Numbered from the stretch's first letter, positions 16,366 to 24,885 are shown. The stretch: 64,000 nucleotides of DNA from Paractinoplanes ovalisporus (GCF_016834655.1 NZ_JAENHP010000036.1:23453-87452); one strand, 5' to 3'. Numbers and translations: made by a program. Notes: generated from the sequence alone by a model not told the origin.

Positions 16366-17724
16366 TCAGCCGAACGCGTAGCGCTGCCAGGGGTTGAGAA
16401 CTTCGAACTGGCCCGCGACGGCCAGCAGGAGCGTCTCGGAGTCGGGCGGGCCGACGAACTGCACGGCCAGCGGCAGGCCGTCGGGGCGGGTGCCGACCGG
16501 CACCGAGATGGCCGGCAGGCCCGCGACGTTCCAGGCCGCCGAGAACGGGGCGTACCGCATGCTGACCGACATGTTGTGCCGCCACGAGCCGGACGCGTGG
16601 CCCTCGGCGAGCGGCGGGGCCGAGGCCAGCGCCGGGAGGAGCAGCAGGTCGATCGCGTTGTCCTCGAAGAACCGGATGGACATCTCGCGGAACGCGTCCC
16701 GCTGTGACTGCCGGACCAGGCCGGCGCGCAGCGCCCATTTGCCCATGCGGATGTGCTGCCGGGTGCGCGGCTGCAGCTGGGACAGCTGATAGGCCTGGGA
16801 CTCCCGGTAGGCCGAGGCGAACCAGGTGGCCAGGGTGCCGACGCCGAGCGTCTGGGGGTATTTCGGGTTGGCCGTGACCGTGTCGTGCCCGGCCTGCACC
16901 AGCAGTTTGGACGCGGTGGTCACGGCGCCGAGGTTGGGCTCGTCGGCCCGTACGCCGGGAAGGGGTGACCGGGTCGAGACGCCGACCCGCAGCTTGGCCG
17001 GCTCGACCAGCTTGATCGGGTCGCGGCCGGCCAGCACCGAGAAGCCGAGGGCGGCGTCCGAGACCGTGGTCGTGAGCACGCCGTTCTCGACCAGGTCGTA
17101 CCAGTTGGTGATGCCCAGGTCGGCCGGGACGACGCCGCGGCCCGGCTTGAGCCCGACGAGGCCGCAGCACGCGGCCGGGATGCGGATCGAGCCGAGGCCG
17201 TCGTTGCACTGGGCGATCGGCACCAGGCCGGAGGCGACTGCGGCCGCCGCGCCCCCGGAGGAGCCGCCCGGCGTGCGGTCGCGGTCCCAGGGGTTGCGGG
17301 TCGGCGAGTCGGCCTCGTCGGTGACCGCCCACAGGCCCATCTCGGGCATGCGGGTGATGCCGACGACCACCGCACCGGCCCCGCGCAGCCGACGGACCAC
17401 CTCGTGGTCCTCCTCGGCCACGGCCGTGCGGGCGGCCGCCGAACCGTTCCAGGTCGGCAGGCCCGCGACCGGCGTGTTCTCCTTCACCGCGACCGGCACC
17501 CCGGCCAGCGGCAGGTTGGAGAGGTCTTCCTGGTCGTCGACCTTCTCGGCCTCGGTGATGGCCTCGCCCCCGCGGATCACCCGGAAGGCGTCCAGCGTGG
17601 GGTCGGTGATCGAGATCTGTTCCAGATGGTCGGCGACGACCTGGGTGGCGGTGATGTCACCACGCCGCACAGCGCGCGAGATCTGCTTGGCGGTGGCGCC
17701 TACCCAGGTCGTCCCGTCCGTCAT
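16366..17724 (-). CDS. Amidase signature family protein
   Basis: A 452-residue amidase with the Ser-cisSer-Lys triad: lysine in GVPVAVKENTPV, and the serine-rich TPGGSSGGAAAAVASGLVP nucleophile loop. It hydrolyses an amide bond; the substrate is unknown. It lacks the GatB/GatC partners expected of a Glu-tRNA amidotransferase, so it is more likely a stand-alone amidase. It is the middle gene between the cystathionine gamma-synthase and ilvA, with short spacers. Confidence 0.9.
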   Translation of the reverse strand: MTDGTTWVGATAKQISRAVRRGDITATQVVADHLEQISITDPTLDAFRVIRGGEAITEAEKVDDQEDLSNLPLAGVPVAVKENTPVAGLPTWNGSAAARTAVAEEDHEVVRRLRGAGAVVVGITRMPEMGLWAVTDEADSPTRNPWDRDRTPGGSSGGAAAAVASGLVPIAQCNDGLGSIRIPAACCGLVGLKPGRGVVPADLGITNWYDLVENGVLTTTVSDAALGFSVLAGRDPIKLVEPAKLRVGVSTRSPLPGVRADEPNLGAVTTASKLLVQAGHDTVTANPKYPQTLGVGTLATWFASAYRESQAYQLSQLQPRTRQHIRMGKWALRAGLVRQSQRDAFREMSIRFFEDNAIDLLLLPALASAPPLAEGHASGSWRHNMSVSMRYAPFSAAWNVAGLPAISVPVGTRPDGLPLAVQFVGPPDSETLLLAVAGQFEVLNPWQRYAFG

Positions 17725-17739
17725 TTCGTGCTCCGTATG

Positions 17740-18891
17740 TCAGCCGAGTGCCTGCTCCAGGTCCGCGAGCAGATCGTCAACGGTTTCGATGCCGACAGAC
17801 AGTCGCACGAGATCGGCGGGGACTTCAAGCGCGGAGCCCGCAGCGGACAGGTGTGTCATCTGCCCGGGGTGCTCGATCAGCGACTCGATGCCGCCCAGCG
17901 ACTCGGCGAGCACGAAGAGCTTTGTCCGGTTGCAGATATCGACGGCCTTTTCCATGCCACCGGTTGCCCGGAAAGACACCATTCCGCCGAAGCGCTGCAT
18001 CTGCTTGGCCGCGACCTCGTGGCCCGGGTGTGATTCCAGTCCCGGATAGAGCACCTCGGAGACGGCCTTGTGCTCACGGAGGTAACCGACGATCCGTTCG
18101 GCGTTGTCGCAGTGCCTTTCCATCCGTACGCCGAGGGTCTTGACGCCCCGCAGGGTGAGCCACGCGTCGAAGGGCCCGTTGACCGCACCCATCGCGTTCT
18201 GGTGGAAGGCGAGCTGGTCGCCGAGGTCGTCGGAGGCCGCGATCAGGGCCCCGCCGACCACATCGGAGTGACCGCCGAGGTATTTCGTGGTCGAGTGCAC
18301 GACGACGTCGGCGCCCAGGGCCAGCGGCTGCTGCAGGTAGGGCGAGGCGAACGTGTTGTCGACCACGAGCAGCGCGTCGTACTCGTGGGCGAGCCCGGCC
18401 AGGGCCGCGATGTCGGCGATGTTGAGCAGCGGGTTGGTCGGCGTCTCGGCCCAGATCATCTTGGTCACGCCCGGGCGGAACGCGGCCCGCACCTGGTCGA
18501 GGTCGTCCAGCGGCACGGCCGTCCACGAGAGGCCCCAGTTCTCGGCCACCTTGGCGAAAAGGCGATAGGTTCCCCCGTACGCATCCCCGGGGATCACCAC
18601 GTGGTCACCCGGACGGCAGACGGCGCGGAGCAGCGTGTCCTCGGCGGCCAGACCGCTCGCGAAGGCCAGGCCGCGGCGGCCGCCCTCGATCGCGGCCAGG
18701 CACTCCTGCAGCGCGTCGCGGGTGGGGTTGCCGGAGCGGCTGTATTCGTAACCGAGCCGGGGCGCGCCGACGGCGTCCTGGGCGTACGTGCTCGTCTGGT
18801 AGATCGGAGGCACGACCGCGCCGGTCCGGGGGTCCGGATCCTGGCCGGCGTGGATGGCGAGGGTGTCGAACCCGTAGTCGTTAGCCGTCAT
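17740..18891 (-). CDS. metB: Cystathionine gamma-synthase/lyase (PLP)
   Basis: A 383-residue Cys/Met-metabolism PLP enzyme from ATG 18891. The family blocks are EYSRSGNPTRDALQ, FASGLAAEDTLLR, and the PLP lysine in VVHSTTKYLGGHSD; the C-terminal LVRLSVGIETVDDLLADL is intact. It joins O-acylhomoserine and cysteine to cystathionine, or splits cystathionine, and sequence alone does not separate the two. A cystathionine beta-synthase gene lies about 14 kb away, so a reverse transsulfuration role is plausible. It is divergent from the HIT gene with only 24 bases between starts. Confidence 0.9.
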   Translation of the reverse strand: MTANDYGFDTLAIHAGQDPDPRTGAVVPPIYQTSTYAQDAVGAPRLGYEYSRSGNPTRDALQECLAAIEGGRRGLAFASGLAAEDTLLRAVCRPGDHVVIPGDAYGGTYRLFAKVAENWGLSWTAVPLDDLDQVRAAFRPGVTKMIWAETPTNPLLNIADIAALAGLAHEYDALLVVDNTFASPYLQQPLALGADVVVHSTTKYLGGHSDVVGGALIAASDDLGDQLAFHQNAMGAVNGPFDAWLTLRGVKTLGVRMERHCDNAERIVGYLREHKAVSEVLYPGLESHPGHEVAAKQMQRFGGMVSFRATGGMEKAVDICNRTKLFVLAESLGGIESLIEHPGQMTHLSAAGSALEVPADLVRLSVGIETVDDLLADLEQALG

Positions 18892-18915
18892 GCTCGGCAA
18901 GGCTAGTCTCACCAG

Positions 18916-19329
18916 GTGGCATCGTGCGTCTTCTGCGACATCGTGGCGGGGTCGGTGCCCGCCTTCAAGGTCATCGACTCGCCCGACGGGGTGGGTTTCC
19001 TCGACACCCGGCCGGTCTTCAAGGGCCACGTGCTGATCGTGCCCCGCGCCCACGTCGTCACCTTCCCCGATCTACCCGCCGGTGACCTGCCCGGATATTT
19101 CGGGCTTGTGCAACGGGTCGCCGCCGCCGTCCCCGAGGCGCTGGGCGCTCAGGGGACCTTCGTGGCGAACAACAACGTCGTCTCCCAGTCGGTGGCGCAT
19201 CTCCACTTCCACGTCGTACCGCGTACGAAGGGGGATGGTCTGCGAGGCTTCTTCTGGCCCCGCACCAAGTACGCGAGCGACGAGGAAGCCGCCGAGTACG
19301 CCGCCACGATCGCCGCCAAACTCGGGTAA
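18916..19329 (+). CDS. HIT family nucleotide hydrolase
   Basis: A 137-residue protein with the histidine triad HLHFHVVP (H95, H97, H99) and an N-terminal CVFC pair (C4, C7) typical of zinc-binding HINT/Fhit-like bacterial members. These enzymes hydrolyse nucleoside phosphoramidates or dinucleoside polyphosphates. It starts at GTG 18916, divergent from metB and upstream of msrA by 47 bases. Confidence 0.92.
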   Translation: MASCVFCDIVAGSVPAFKVIDSPDGVGFLDTRPVFKGHVLIVPRAHVVTFPDLPAGDLPGYFGLVQRVAAAVPEALGAQGTFVANNNVVSQSVAHLHFHVVPRTKGDGLRGFFWPRTKYASDEEAAEYAATIAAKLG

Positions 19330-19376
19330 GGGTTGGCTAACCCCCGGTGTTACATCACCGGATGAAGGGAGTGACC

Positions 19377-20039
19377 GTGTTCCTGCGGCACAAGAAGCTC
19401 GAGCTGATTACCCCCGACCAGGCCCTGCCGGGCCGGCTCCTGGAGATGCCGGTGGCCGACACGCACACCGTGCTCGGCACCCCGCTGAAGGGCCCGTGGC
19501 CGGCCGGCCTCGAGGTCGCGGTCTTCGGGATGGGGTGTTTCTGGGGCGCCGAGCGGATCTTCTGGCAGCTGCCGGGCGTCTATTCGACCTCGGTCGGCTA
19601 CGCGGGCGGATTCACCAAGAACCCGACCTACGAGGAGACCTGCTCCGGTTCGACCGGCCACACCGAGGTGGTCCAGGTCGTCTACGACCCGAGCCAGATC
19701 CAGTACGCGGACCTGCTGAAGGCGTTCTGGGAGAACCACGACCCGACCCAGGGCATGCGCCAGGGCAACGACGTCGGCACCCAGTACCGTTCCGCGATCT
19801 ACACGACCACGGACGAGCAGGCCCGGGTCGCGCAGGCCTCGCTGGAGGCGTTCCAGCCAGTGGTCACGGCAGCCGGCCGCGGCAAGATCACCACCGAGAT
19901 CGGGCCGCTCACCGCGTACTACTACGCGGAGGACTATCACCAGCAGTACCTCAGTGACAGCAAGAACCCGTACGGCTACTGCAACCACGGCCCCAACGGC
20001 ATGACCTGCCCGGTCGGGGTGGCGTGCACGGCCGACTAA
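19377..20039 (+). CDS. msrA: Peptide-methionine (S)-S-oxide reductase
   Basis: A 220-residue MsrA. GTG 19377 is preferred because AAGGGAG lies five bases upstream; two ATGs lie further 5'. It reduces methionine S-sulfoxide in proteins. The catalytic cysteine is C54 in GMGCFWGAER, and the family block GHTEVVQVVYDP is present. The C-terminus ends HGPNGMTCPVGVACTAD with two cysteines. The last 44 bases before GACTAA are duplicated at 21664-21707, where the same frame ends ARTA and stops. This indicates that the 3' end was rewritten by an insertion. Confidence 0.93.
   Translation: MFLRHKKLELITPDQALPGRLLEMPVADTHTVLGTPLKGPWPAGLEVAVFGMGCFWGAERIFWQLPGVYSTSVGYAGGFTKNPTYEETCSGSTGHTEVVQVVYDPSQIQYADLLKAFWENHDPTQGMRQGNDVGTQYRSAIYTTTDEQARVAQASLEAFQPVVTAAGRGKITTEIGPLTAYYYAEDYHQQYLSDSKNPYGYCNHGPNGMTCPVGVACTAD
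19990..20033 (+). repeat. Left 44-bp direct repeat (msrA 3' end)
   Basis: Forty-three of 44 bases match 21664-21707; the only difference is T at 20025 against C at 21699. The copy forms codons for the last residues of MsrA before Asp-stop. It is a candidate attachment site or target duplication. Confidence 0.85.
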
Positions 20040-20144
20040 CAGCTCAGTCCGCCTCCCCGCTACTAGAAGCGGTACTCGAAACAACGCAGTGGGGCGCGAC
20101 AAGGCCATCCACCTGGCAAAACGCGCTGCGAGGCATCCTCTTAC

Positions 20145-20175
20145 ACCCCTACTCTAAACGGTTTAGAGTAGGGGT
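20145..20175. promoter_or_regulatory. Perfect 31-bp palindrome over the AlbA_2 gene RBS
   Basis: Arms ACCCCTACTCTAAAC (20145-20159) and GTTTAGAGTAGGGGT (20161-20175) are perfect inverted repeats around a single G. The right arm contains the only ribosome-binding-like sequence and ends one base before the ATG at 20177. It can act as a dimeric-regulator operator or as an mRNA hairpin hiding the start site. Autoregulation by the C-terminal helix-turn-helix of the encoded protein is a natural guess. Confidence 0.7.
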
Positions 20176-20176
20176 C

Positions 20177-21607
20177 ATGCCTTCCAATCAAGTCGATGCC
20201 GCGCTCGCGGCTGCTCCCGCAGCCGTCGGCAAGCTACTGCTTGACGCACCCGAGGATCAGTGGTTCGACCGGAAGGCCGCATCGATCCAGCCCAAGAAGC
20301 TGGCCGAAGCGCTTGTAGCCTTCGCGAACGCCGAAGGTGGCACTGTCGTCGTCGGATTGAACCGCCCTGAGGTTCAGGGCCTGAACCGCGTGCATGGCAA
20401 GATCAACGACCTCCGGCAGACGCCGATCGCCCTGACTTCGCCGCCCGTCCGCGCCGCGTTCGAAGAAGTTCCGTGCGTCAACAGCGCCGGCGAGAATGAC
20501 ATTCTCCTTGTCATCCGCATTGAACCTGGCGAACGCGTACACGAAACCAGCAGTGGCGAATGCTTTCTCCGTGTCGGGGACGAGAGCCACCGCTTGACCT
20601 ACATCCAGCGTCGAGAGCTGGAGTTCGACAAAGGCCAGGCACAGTTCGATGGATTCCCAGCCGACGGCGTTTCCTTCACGGAAATCGACGCCGCCCTCGT
20701 CGAGGCGTATCAGCGACGGATCGGCGTGAATTCAGGCTCGGTCGTGGACGTCTTCAACGCCCGTAGTCTGCTGACGCTCAAGGGCCAGATCACCAACGCG
20801 GGATACCTACTCTTCGGCAAGTCCCCACAGGTCCTCTTCCCGCAAGCCTACATTCGAATAATTCGATTTCTCGGGGTGGAGCGCGGCACGGGAGCCAGGC
20901 TGGGCGTCGAGGAAGGTACGGATATTCGGATCGAAGGGTCACTTCCCTGGGCCGTACAACGAGCTAGTGCCGAGATCGAAAGACTGATACCGCAACGACG
21001 TTCGCTCTCCTCCAGCGGCCAGTTCGAGGCAACACCTATCGTGCCTCGCGACGCCTGGCTGGAGGGTCTGGTAAATGCAGTGATCCACCGCTCATATAGC
21101 CTCTCGGGCGACCACATCCGTGTGGAGATCTATCCGAACCGGATAGAAATCGAGAGCCCCGGAAGATTTCCCGGCTTGGCCAATCCCAACAAACCGCTCG
21201 AGATCAGCCGCTTCGCTCGCAACCCACGGATCGCGCGCGTCTGCGCGGATCTGCGCATCGGTTTGGAGCTCGGCGAGGGCATCAAACGAATCTTCGAGGA
21301 GATGCGACGTGTCGGCCTGGAAGATCCCGTTTATGTCCAGACGCAGGGAAGTGTGCGTCTGACCTTGGCCGACATTCCCCGTCTCGACCCTCGTATCGAG
21401 GCCCGCTTGCCACACGGCAGCCACCGCATACTCGACCTCCTGAGGGCAGCGTCCAACCCCCTGAGCACGGGCGATGTGGCGGCGGCCCTGGGCATGAGCC
21501 GGCCGTGGACAATCCTCCGCCTGCGCGCGCTGCAGGATGAGGGACTTCTGACCTGGAACGGCAAGAGCGCCCGCGACCCGCGAGCCGTCTGGGCGTTGAA
21601 GGAATAG
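20177..21607 (+). CDS. AlbA_2/Schlafen-type ATP-binding regulator
   Basis: A 476-residue protein. An N-terminal AlbA_2 (Schlafen-like) domain includes WFDRKAASIQPKKLAEALVAFANAEGGTVVVG near residues 28-60. A middle ATP-binding helix region includes PRDAWLEGLVNAVIHRSY and the C-terminal ARVCADLRIGLELGEGIKRI block of the RecG-like/COG2865 family. A winged helix-turn-helix occupies about residues 420-470 (LSTGDVAAALGMSRPWTILRLRALQDEG). Relatives are putative transcription regulators or defence-linked nucleases. Codon use is less GC-biased than in flanking genes, agreeing with acquisition. It is alone inside the msrA-flanked insert and probably controlled by the palindrome at its start. Confidence 0.85.
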   Translation: MPSNQVDAALAAAPAAVGKLLLDAPEDQWFDRKAASIQPKKLAEALVAFANAEGGTVVVGLNRPEVQGLNRVHGKINDLRQTPIALTSPPVRAAFEEVPCVNSAGENDILLVIRIEPGERVHETSSGECFLRVGDESHRLTYIQRRELEFDKGQAQFDGFPADGVSFTEIDAALVEAYQRRIGVNSGSVVDVFNARSLLTLKGQITNAGYLLFGKSPQVLFPQAYIRIIRFLGVERGTGARLGVEEGTDIRIEGSLPWAVQRASAEIERLIPQRRSLSSSGQFEATPIVPRDAWLEGLVNAVIHRSYSLSGDHIRVEIYPNRIEIESPGRFPGLANPNKPLEISRFARNPRIARVCADLRIGLELGEGIKRIFEEMRRVGLEDPVYVQTQGSVRLTLADIPRLDPRIEARLPHGSHRILDLLRAASNPLSTGDVAAALGMSRPWTILRLRALQDEGLLTWNGKSARDPRAVWALKE

Positions 21608-21663
21608 ATCGGCGTACAGCTCTCAACCCTGTTGAGGGCCGACACAGAGGCCGTAACGCCGAT

Positions 21664-21707
21664 GCCCCAACGGCATGACCTGCCCGGTCGGGGTGGCGCG
21701 CACGGCC
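21664..21707 (+). repeat. Right 44-bp direct repeat (displaced msrA 3' end)
   Basis: The same 44 bases as 19990-20033 with one substitution. Read in the msrA frame it encodes GPNGMTCPVGVARTA and is followed directly by TGA (21708-21710). Confidence 0.85.
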
Positions 21708-21726
21708 TGACCCAGGTCACAGAGAC

Positions 21727-21754
21727 GGCCCCGGCAATTGCCGGGGCCGGTTTT
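21727..21754 (+). terminator. Intrinsic terminator, originally of msrA
   Basis: Stem GGCCCCGGC / GCCGGGGCC closes an AATT loop (21727-21748) and is followed by GGTTTT. It lies just right of the displaced msrA end and now follows the AlbA_2 gene. Confidence 0.9.
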
Positions 21755-21837
21755 CATGCCTGGGGGTGTAAAAGATCGACATGTCCCGACATGTTCCGCA
21801 CACTGGAGATCGACAGCGGTACAGCGGGAGGTGACAC

Positions 21838-22167
21838 GTGCCCACCTTTTACAACCACGATGAACGCGACGCCTGGAATCTCGCGGAGTCTCTGGTCGAG
21901 CAGGCCGAGGAGTCGATGCGTGAGGCCGAGCAGGCACTCGAGACCTGGAAGACCGGCAAGGAGATGAACCGGCTGCGCTGCATCCGCAAGGGGATCAGCG
22001 AGTCGGACGCGGAGATCCGCTGGTCGGCGTCGACCACCGCGAAGAACGCGATCACCAACAACGGCTTCTATGTCGGACTGGCCACGATGTATTACGGCGC
22101 GGCCGCCGCGAACTTTTCGCGGGCGCTCTATCTGCGCAGCCTCGGCGGGCGTCCGATGGCGGCCTAG
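21838..22167 (+). CDS. Small helical protein of unknown function
   Basis: A 109-residue soluble protein starting GTG 21838 with GGGAGG six bases upstream. It is predicted mostly helical, with a charged segment ESLVEQAEESMREAEQALETWK and a C-terminal Ala/Tyr-rich helix LATMYYGAAAANFSRALYL. I do not recognise a family. Its TAG stop overlaps the stop of the convergent secreted-protein gene in the palindrome CTAG. Confidence 0.7.
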   Translation: MPTFYNHDERDAWNLAESLVEQAEESMREAEQALETWKTGKEMNRLRCIRKGISESDAEIRWSASTTAKNAITNNGFYVGLATMYYGAAAANFSRALYLRSLGGRPMAA

Positions 22168-22337
22168 GAACCCTCCTCCTCGGAGGCCTGGGTCTGCACA
22201 GCCGGCGACTGATTGCGGGGCTGCTGGTCGGAGGGCGACGCCGAAGCGGGCGTCGCCAGCGCCAGACCGAGCACGGCGCCGGCGCTGATCAGACCAAGGC
22301 CGGCCAGCGAGACGGGTCGGCGGTTCTGCTTCTCCAT
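22164..22337 (-). CDS. Small secreted protein, 57 aa
   Basis: Starts ATG 22337 with GGAGG eight bases upstream. Residues 1-34 form a signal peptide: basic N-terminus (EKQNRRP), hydrophobic core LAGLGLISAGAVLGLALA, and cleavage site ASA. The mature part is about 23 residues, rich in Ser, Gln and Glu and ending EEEGS. Function is unknown. It shares its stop codon bases with the convergent helical-protein gene. Confidence 0.65.
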   Translation of the reverse strand: MEKQNRRPVSLAGLGLISAGAVLGLALATPASASPSDQQPRNQSPAVQTQASEEEGS

Positions 22338-22457
22338 GGACGAATCCTCCGTATCAACCGGCACTCCAGGGTGGCAGCCGCACCTGTGACGCCGCTGTGC
22401 AGAACCTGCCAAACGCTTGGCCTGTATGAAGGTCACCCGTTCGGGCAGTATTAACGG

Positions 22458-23870
22458 ATGGAGATCGCCAGCGAAACAGAGCGTAAATATGACGTCCCCG
22501 CCGAGTTTCAGCTGCCCGATCTCGCCGGACGGGCCGGGATCAGCAGTGCCGACGGCGCCGAGACCCACGACCTCGACGCCACCTACTTCGACACCGACGA
22601 CCTCACCCTGATGCAGAATCGCCGGACACTGCGGCGGCGCACCGGTGGCGGCGACGCCGGATGGCACCTCAAGACGCCGGGTGACAACGGAAGCCGTACG
22701 GAACACCGCTTGCCTCTCGACGGCGACGAGGTGCCGGCCGAGCTCACCGCCCAGGTCCGGGCCATCATCCGCCGCCGGGAGCTCAAGCCGATCGCCCGGC
22801 TGCGCACCCACCGCGTCGAGACCCCGCTGCGCGACGCCGCCGGCAACACGCTCGCCCTGGTCGCCCAGGACCAGGTGATCGCCGAGCGCGACGGCCACGA
22901 GCAGCGCTGGCAGGAGGTCGAGGTCGAGCTGGTCGAAGGCGGCCCCAAACTGCTCGCGGCGGTCGAGAAACTGCTGTTCAAGGCCGGTGCCGCCCCCGCC
23001 TCGGGCCCGTCCAAGGTCGCGCGGGCGTTCGGCGACCGGCCCACCGTCACGCCCCCGCCGCCGAGCAGCAACCCCGTGCTCCGGTACGTCCAGGAGCAGC
23101 ACGACGCCATCACCGGCTACGACCCCGGGGTCCGTCAGGGTGACCCCGAAGCCGTGCACAAGATGCGCGTGGGCACGCGGCGCCTGCGCAGCACCCTGAA
23201 GACGTTCAAGCGCTCGTTCCCCGAGGCGGCCGACCTCAACGGCGAGCTCAAGTGGCTGGCCGACCTGCTCGGCCAGGTGCGCGACGGCCAGGTGCAGGAG
23301 GGCAAGCTGCTGGCCGGGCTCGACGACGCCGGCGAGCAGTTCGCCCCGGTCGCGGCCCGCATCCGGGCGCACCTCGACGCCCAGGTCGCCGAGGGCCGGG
23401 CCGCGCTCGACGAGGCGCTCGAGGGCGAGCGCTACCTCACCCTGCTCGACCGCATCGACCAACTGGCCCGGCAGAAGACGGCCGAGAAGGATCCGATCCG
23501 GCGCGCGCGCAAGAGCCTGGCCAAGGCCGACGGGCTGCTCGACGAGGCGCTGGCCCACGGCGAGGACCACGAGCTGCACGACGCCCGCAAGGCCTACAAG
23601 CGGGCCCGGTACGCCGTCGAGGTGTTCGAGCCGGAGGCCGGCAAACCCGCCAAGAAGCTGGTCAAGGCGCTGACCGATCTGCAGGACGTGCTCGGTGCGC
23701 ACCAGGATTCGGTGGTCGCCCGCGAGCTTCTGCACGAGCTGGGGCAGGACAGCTTCTGGTTCGGCGTCCTGTGGGCCCGGCAGGAGCAGGTGGGCAAGGA
23801 CACGTACGGGGAATTGCCGGTCGTCGTCGAAAAGTCGCGAAAAGCGAAGCTTCGCACGTGGCTGAACTGA
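22458..23870 (+). CDS. CYTH and CHAD domain protein
   Basis: A 470-residue protein. An N-terminal CYTH (triphosphate tunnel) domain has the ExExK motif ETERK at residues 6-10 and spans to about 200. A C-terminal CHAD domain of antiparallel helices (about 210-465) carries VHKMRVGTRRLRSTLKTF, the basic histidine-containing signature. CHAD domains bind polyphosphate and CYTH domains process triphosphates. A polyphosphate kinase gene lies 55 bases downstream, so a role in polyphosphate binding or turnover is likely. Confidence 0.93.
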   Translation: MEIASETERKYDVPAEFQLPDLAGRAGISSADGAETHDLDATYFDTDDLTLMQNRRTLRRRTGGGDAGWHLKTPGDNGSRTEHRLPLDGDEVPAELTAQVRAIIRRRELKPIARLRTHRVETPLRDAAGNTLALVAQDQVIAERDGHEQRWQEVEVELVEGGPKLLAAVEKLLFKAGAAPASGPSKVARAFGDRPTVTPPPPSSNPVLRYVQEQHDAITGYDPGVRQGDPEAVHKMRVGTRRLRSTLKTFKRSFPEAADLNGELKWLADLLGQVRDGQVQEGKLLAGLDDAGEQFAPVAARIRAHLDAQVAEGRAALDEALEGERYLTLLDRIDQLARQKTAEKDPIRRARKSLAKADGLLDEALAHGEDHELHDARKAYKRARYAVEVFEPEAGKPAKKLVKALTDLQDVLGAHQDSVVARELLHELGQDSFWFGVLWARQEQVGKDTYGELPVVVEKSRKAKLRTWLN

Positions 23871-23925
23871 TTGTTCACCTACCGGCTCGTTGAATTGTCA
23901 CCCTGCGTGGGTATGTAGTCATGCC

Positions 23926-24885
23926 ATGCAGGCGGAGCACAACGGTCAGGTGAACGACGTCGACTCGACCACCGAGCCGTACGACGGGCCGGTCGCGGAA
24001 CTGGGCGGATACCGGGTCGCGGACGACGATGACGACGACCCGGTGCTGCTCAACGCGGACGGGTCGCCGGTCGACACCTGGCGTGAGGAATACCCGTACG
24101 ACGAACGGATGGCCCGCCAGGAGTACGACCACCACAAGAGGCTGCTCCAGATCGAGCTGCTGAAGCTGCAGAACTGGTGCAAGAGCAGCGGCGAGCGTCT
24201 CGTGATCCTGTTCGAGGGGCGGGACGCGGCCGGTAAAGGTGGCACGATCAAGCGGTTCATGGAGCATCTGAACCCCCGCGGCGCCTCGGTGGTCGCGCTC
24301 GAGAAGCCGAACGAGCGCGAGGGCACGCAGTGGTATTTCCAGCGCTACATCAGCCACCTGCCCGCGGCCGGTGAGATCGTGCTGTTCGACCGTTCCTGGT
24401 ACAACCGGGCCGGCGTCGAGCGCGTCATGGGCTACTGCACCCGCCAGGAATACCTCGAGTTCATGCGCCAGGCCCCCGAGCTCGAGCGCATGCTGGTCCG
24501 CTCCGGCGTCCACCTGGTCAAGTTCTGGTTCTCGGTGACCCAGGGCGAACAGCGCACCCGCTTCGCCATCCGGCAGGTCGACCCCGTGCGGCAGTGGAAG
24601 CTCTCGCCCAACGACCTCGCGTCGCTCGACAAGTGGGGCGATTACACCGAGGCCAAGGAGGCGATGTTCTTCTACACCGACACCGCCGACGCGCCGTGGA
24701 CCGTGGTGAAGAGCAACGACAAGAAGCGCGCCCGGGTCGAGGCGATGCGGCACGTGCTCAACCGCTTCGACTACGACAACAAGGACGAGGAGCTCGTCGG
24801 CCGTCCTGACCCGCTGATCGTGGGCCCGGCCGCGCTCGCCGTCGAGGGCACCGAGATGTCGCCCCGGGTGTTCCCGCGTCTGTAG
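23926..24885 (+). CDS. ppk2: Polyphosphate kinase 2
   Basis: A 319-residue class I PPK2 starting ATG 23926. It transfers phosphate between polyphosphate and nucleotides, usually favouring NDP/NTP synthesis. Walker A is GRDAAGKGG (98-106) and Walker B is DRSWYNR near 150, followed by the lid module GYCTRQEYLEF. An acidic run of six Asp near residue 33 precedes the kinase domain. It follows the CYTH-CHAD gene, and an exopolyphosphatase gene lies at 53545, giving a set of polyphosphate functions in the window. Confidence 0.93.
   Translation: MQAEHNGQVNDVDSTTEPYDGPVAELGGYRVADDDDDDPVLLNADGSPVDTWREEYPYDERMARQEYDHHKRLLQIELLKLQNWCKSSGERLVILFEGRDAAGKGGTIKRFMEHLNPRGASVVALEKPNEREGTQWYFQRYISHLPAAGEIVLFDRSWYNRAGVERVMGYCTRQEYLEFMRQAPELERMLVRSGVHLVKFWFSVTQGEQRTRFAIRQVDPVRQWKLSPNDLASLDKWGDYTEAKEAMFFYTDTADAPWTVVKSNDKKRARVEAMRHVLNRFDYDNKDEELVGRPDPLIVGPAALAVEGTEMSPRVFPRL

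Larger units (their letters stand above)
20034..21707. mobile_element. Candidate integrated element at the msrA 3' end
   Basis: A 1674-base segment bounded by 44-bp direct repeats and carrying one gene of visibly lower GC than its neighbours. The right repeat is followed at once by TGA in the msrA frame and then, 17 bases later, by a strong terminator, which is what the original msrA 3' end should look like. The insertion keeps msrA intact by supplying a substitute end (GACTAA). No integrase or transposase fits in the segment, so it would have to be moved in trans or be a deletion remnant. The mechanism is inference; the repeats are seen directly. Confidence 0.6.

Noticed and set aside
16366..17724. 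GatA subunit of the amidotransferase
   Set aside because: There are no gatB/gatC neighbours, and its place between metB and ilvA fits a stand-alone amidase.
22164..23735. Long minus-strand frame across the CYTH-CHAD gene
   Set aside because: Only its last 57 codons, with their own RBS and signal peptide, are credible; the rest is antisense to CYTH-CHAD.
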